NCBI RefSeq assembly: GCF_031760065.1
Contig: NZ_CP134500.1
Span: forward strand, 6,820,001 to 6,884,000
Length of the DNA stretch: 64,000 nt
Reading direction: 5' to 3'
Source of the DNA: Streptomyces durocortorensis
GTDB lineage: Bacteria > Actinomycetota > Actinomycetes > Streptomycetales > Streptomycetaceae
The notes under the pieces: model-generated
Told to the model about the DNA's origin: nothing
What the model saw: only the letters and a program-made list of their open reading frames with translations
The model's database searches: none
Translations under genes and position numbers: made by a program
Shown here: piece by piece, positions 61,909 through 64,000 of the stretch
Layout of the letters: every line of letters starts with the position of its first letter
How positions within the stretch are numbered: position 1 is the first letter of the stretch

Positions 61909-62319
61909 ATGGCCATCACCCTGGTGAACCCGAGTGGACTGCCGGAGGTCGGCGCCTACCGGCAGGTGTCGGTCGCGACCGGATCGAGGCTGGTCTTCGT
62001 CGCCGGGCAGGTCGCCTGGGACGCCGACGGGACCACCGTCGGTCCGGGCGACCTCGCCGCGCAGGTCGAGAGGTGCTACCTCAACGTCGCCACGGCCCTC
62101 TCCGCGGTGGGCGGGTCCTTCGCCGACGTGGCGAAGCTGACCGTGTACGTCGTGGACTGGACACCCGACAAGATGCCCCTGTTCCTGGAGGGCGTGGCCC
62201 GGGCCGCCGCGGAGCTGGGGGCCACGCCCGTACCGCCCGGCACGCTGGTGGGTGTCGCGGCGCTCGACATCCCTGAGCACCTGGTCGAGGTCGAGGCCAC
62301 CGCCGTGCTCGACGCCTGA
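61909..62319 (+). CDS. RidA-family enamine/imine deaminase
   Basis: 136 aa from ATG 61909 with GAGGAGG upstream. YjgF/RidA pattern: VSVATGSRLVFVAGQVAWDADG, CYLNVATALSAVGGSFADVAKLTVYVVDW and the C-terminal TLVGVAALDIPEHLVEVEATAVL. The usual catalytic Arg of RidA (in RxxVEV) is Leu/Val here, so it may be one of the related subgroups. Confidence 0.85.
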   Translation: MAITLVNPSGLPEVGAYRQVSVATGSRLVFVAGQVAWDADGTTVGPGDLAAQVERCYLNVATALSAVGGSFADVAKLTVYVVDWTPDKMPLFLEGVARAAAELGATPVPPGTLVGVAALDIPEHLVEVEATAVLDA

Positions 62320-62324
62320 CGGGC

Positions 62325-62828
62325 TCAGGTGCTGAGCTGGAACTCCGCCCGGATCCGCTTGCCGACCGGCACCCGCTCCGCCGTGAGCCGGTCGCACAGC
62401 GCCACGACGATCTCCATGCCGTGACCGCCCAGTCGGGCCGGGTCGCGGGCGTACAGCACGGGCATCGCGGTGCTGCTGTCGTAGACCGTGACGCTGATGA
62501 GCTGAGCGTTGCCCTCCAGCTCCAGGAGGTAGGGGCCGTGGCTGTAGCGGTCGGCGTTGGTGACGAGTTCGCTCACGGCCAGCATGAGGTCGCTGCGCGT
62601 GTGCGCGCCGATCGTGGCGAGGCACTCCACCGCGAGCCTCGTCAGGAAGCGGTCGGCGAGCGCCCGGGCCAGTGCGATACAGCCCGGCTGGCCGTCGAAG
62701 ACCTCGGCGCTGAGCAGTACCTCGGCGGACCGCAGCCCCTGACCCGGGTCTTCCGGTGGGGAGATGACCTGTTCGTTCATGTGCTCCAGCCAGGGCGCCG
62801 CAGTGAGGTCGGAGACCTTTTCCGCCAT
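62325..62828 (-). CDS. RsbW-like anti-sigma ATPase
   Basis: 167 aa from ATG 62828; ATG 62780 with GGAG five bases upstream is an equally good start. HATPase fold: LMLAVSELVTNADRYSHGPYLLELEG (N box) and VLYARDPARLGGHGMEIVVALCDRL (G box). Such serine kinases bind SigB/SigF-type sigma factors, and a sigma gene follows on the same strand, though it is reversed relative to the usual operon order. Confidence 0.82.
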   Translation of the reverse strand: MAEKVSDLTAAPWLEHMNEQVISPPEDPGQGLRSAEVLLSAEVFDGQPGCIALARALADRFLTRLAVECLATIGAHTRSDLMLAVSELVTNADRYSHGPYLLELEGNAQLISVTVYDSSTAMPVLYARDPARLGGHGMEIVVALCDRLTAERVPVGKRIRAEFQLST

Positions 62829-62945
62829 GCGTCTACCCGTGGCGAAGAATCCCACTCCAGGGGATTCGGAGTGATCCTACGCACGTCCGGGCAGCCGCAC
62901 CACGGTCGGGGAGAACTCACCGGTCCAGCCCCTCCCGTGGCCTGC

Positions 62946-63842
62946 TCAGGCCTCGATGCTCATCCCCTTGCGCAGCCGCTGGACGATCCGGGTGAGCAGT
63001 CGCGACACATGCATCTGGGACACACCCAGCTCCGCGCCGATCTGCGACTGCGTCATCTCCGCACCGAACCGCATCTGCACGATCCGGCGCTCCCGGTCGT
63101 CGAGCTGTTCCAGCAGCGGCGCCAGGGTGTGCAGGTTCTCGACCGACTCGATCGCCGGGTCGGTCTCGCCGAGGACGTCCGCGTAGGCCTGCTGCTCCTG
63201 GCCGGAGTCGCTATCCGCGGACGGGGTGTCGAGCGAGCCCGCCGAGTAGCCGTTGGCGGCCACGAGCCCCTCGATGATCTCCTCCTCGGGGAGGTCGAGG
63301 TGCTCGGCCAGCTCCTTGACCGTGGGGTCGCGGTCGAGCTCCGCGGAGAGCTGCTCCTTCGCCTTGGCGAGGTCCACCCGCAGCTCCTGGAGCCGCCGCG
63401 GCACATGGACGGACCAGGTGGTGTCCCGGAAGAAGCGCTTGATCTCGCCGACGATGTACGGGACGGCGAAGGTGGCGAACTCGACCTCGCGGGCCAGGTC
63501 GAACCGGTCGATCGCCTTGATCAGCCCGATCGTGCCGACCTGGATGATGTCCTCGGTGTCGTCGCCGCCCCGGTTGCGGAACCGGGACGCGGCGAAGCGC
63601 ACCAGCGAGAGGTTCATCTCGATCAGGGTGTTGCGCGCGTACTGGTGCTCGTGCGTGCCCTCCTCCAGTACCTGGAGGCGGTCGAAGAAGATCTTCGACA
63701 GGGCCCGCGCGTCCTGCGGGGCGATCTTTCCGGCGTCCTCGACCCAGGGCAGCTCTCCGGCGACGTCGGCTGTCCGCGCTCCGGTCCGGTCGTCGCTCAG
63801 TGGCGCCGTCGTTCCGGTGGCTCGCGCTGACATGGCCGTCAT
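62946..63842 (-). CDS. SigB/SigF-type alternative RNA polymerase sigma factor
   Basis: 298 aa from ATG 63842, GGGAGGG upstream. Region 2: NLSLVRFAASRFRNRGGDDTEDIIQVGTIGLIKAIDRFD...FATFAVPYIVGEIKRFFRD; region 3 around TVKELAEHLDL; region 4: LDDRERRIVQMRFGAEMTQSQIGAELGVSQMHVSRLLTRIVQRLRKGM. Typical of the stress/development sigmas of Streptomyces (SigB/F/G group). Beyond 63842 to the window end nothing else is seen. Confidence 0.93.
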   Translation of the reverse strand: MTAMSARATGTTAPLSDDRTGARTADVAGELPWVEDAGKIAPQDARALSKIFFDRLQVLEEGTHEHQYARNTLIEMNLSLVRFAASRFRNRGGDDTEDIIQVGTIGLIKAIDRFDLAREVEFATFAVPYIVGEIKRFFRDTTWSVHVPRRLQELRVDLAKAKEQLSAELDRDPTVKELAEHLDLPEEEIIEGLVAANGYSAGSLDTPSADSDSGQEQQAYADVLGETDPAIESVENLHTLAPLLEQLDDRERRIVQMRFGAEMTQSQIGAELGVSQMHVSRLLTRIVQRLRKGMSIEA

Positions 63843-64000
63843 GGTGTCGCCCTCCCTGCTGTCCGATGTGTCGGACGGTCGCCTGCCCGGTCTCCCCGGA
63901 GTCATGCCCTCCTTTTCCGCCTTCTTCGATCGGTCGTCGCCTTTTCCGTCTCATCCGTCTCCCTCGTCGCTCCTCGCCCGAACGGAGCAGTGACCGACGC

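Overview
The window is high-GC actinobacterial DNA and almost certainly comes from a Streptomyces chromosome. Third codon positions are nearly all G or C, start codons are often GTG or TTG behind GGAGG-type ribosome sites, and the gene content fits: a polycyclic tetramate macrolactam cluster, SARP regulators, an FHA/kinase pair, an RpfA-like wall enzyme and a SigB/SigF-type sigma factor. No rRNA, tRNA, CRISPR array or intact insertion sequence was seen.

Layout. 1-6.9 kb is the 3' end of a polycyclic tetramate macrolactam (PTM) cluster: the A-PCP-TE end of the hybrid PKS/NRPS, two CrtI-like FAD oxidoreductases, a zinc-free alcohol dehydrogenase-type reductase and a P450 (ftdB-C-D-E-F order). 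7-16.6 kb holds secreted hydrolases (a penicillin-acylase-family enzyme, two antigen-85-like esterases flanking a LuxR-SARP fusion regulator, an endonuclease/phosphatase-fold protein) and an FHA protein beside a Ser/Thr kinase.

16.9-34.6 kb is the highlight: a clavam-type beta-lactam cluster. The minus-strand operon is ceaS-bls-(ATP-grasp ligase)-pah-cas, which makes clavaminic acid from arginine and glyceraldehyde 3-phosphate. A divergent arm carries a GNAT-fold protein, two OppA-like proteins, a tandem-GNAT protein (Orf14-like) and an ornithine acetyltransferase. Beyond cas lie a SARP activator, an MFS exporter and a second ATP-grasp ligase. Clavulanate dehydrogenase, the cluster P450/ferredoxin, the Orf12-type protein and ClaR are all absent, so the end product is probably not clavulanic acid. 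An aminoacylated or acylated clavam is the leading guess.

35-64 kb is mainly ordinary chromosome: panD, a DapDC-like decarboxylase, an encapsulin with a DyP peroxidase cargo, gnd, a stand-alone MurE-like ligase, a carboxylesterase, a methyltransferase and TetR pair with a double-palindrome operator, a secreted S1 protease behind a LacI-type palindrome, a TetR/hydrolase pair, a NUDIX enzyme, a twice-frameshifted membrane protein, an RpfA-LysM-M23 wall hydrolase, a DMT permease, a FhuF-like protein, HxlR/RidA, an RsbW-like ATPase and a sigma factor. Repeats of note are a 9x7-bp GC array, a 7x16-bp degenerate array, a 2x23-bp hairpin duplication and an IS5-type transposase relic.
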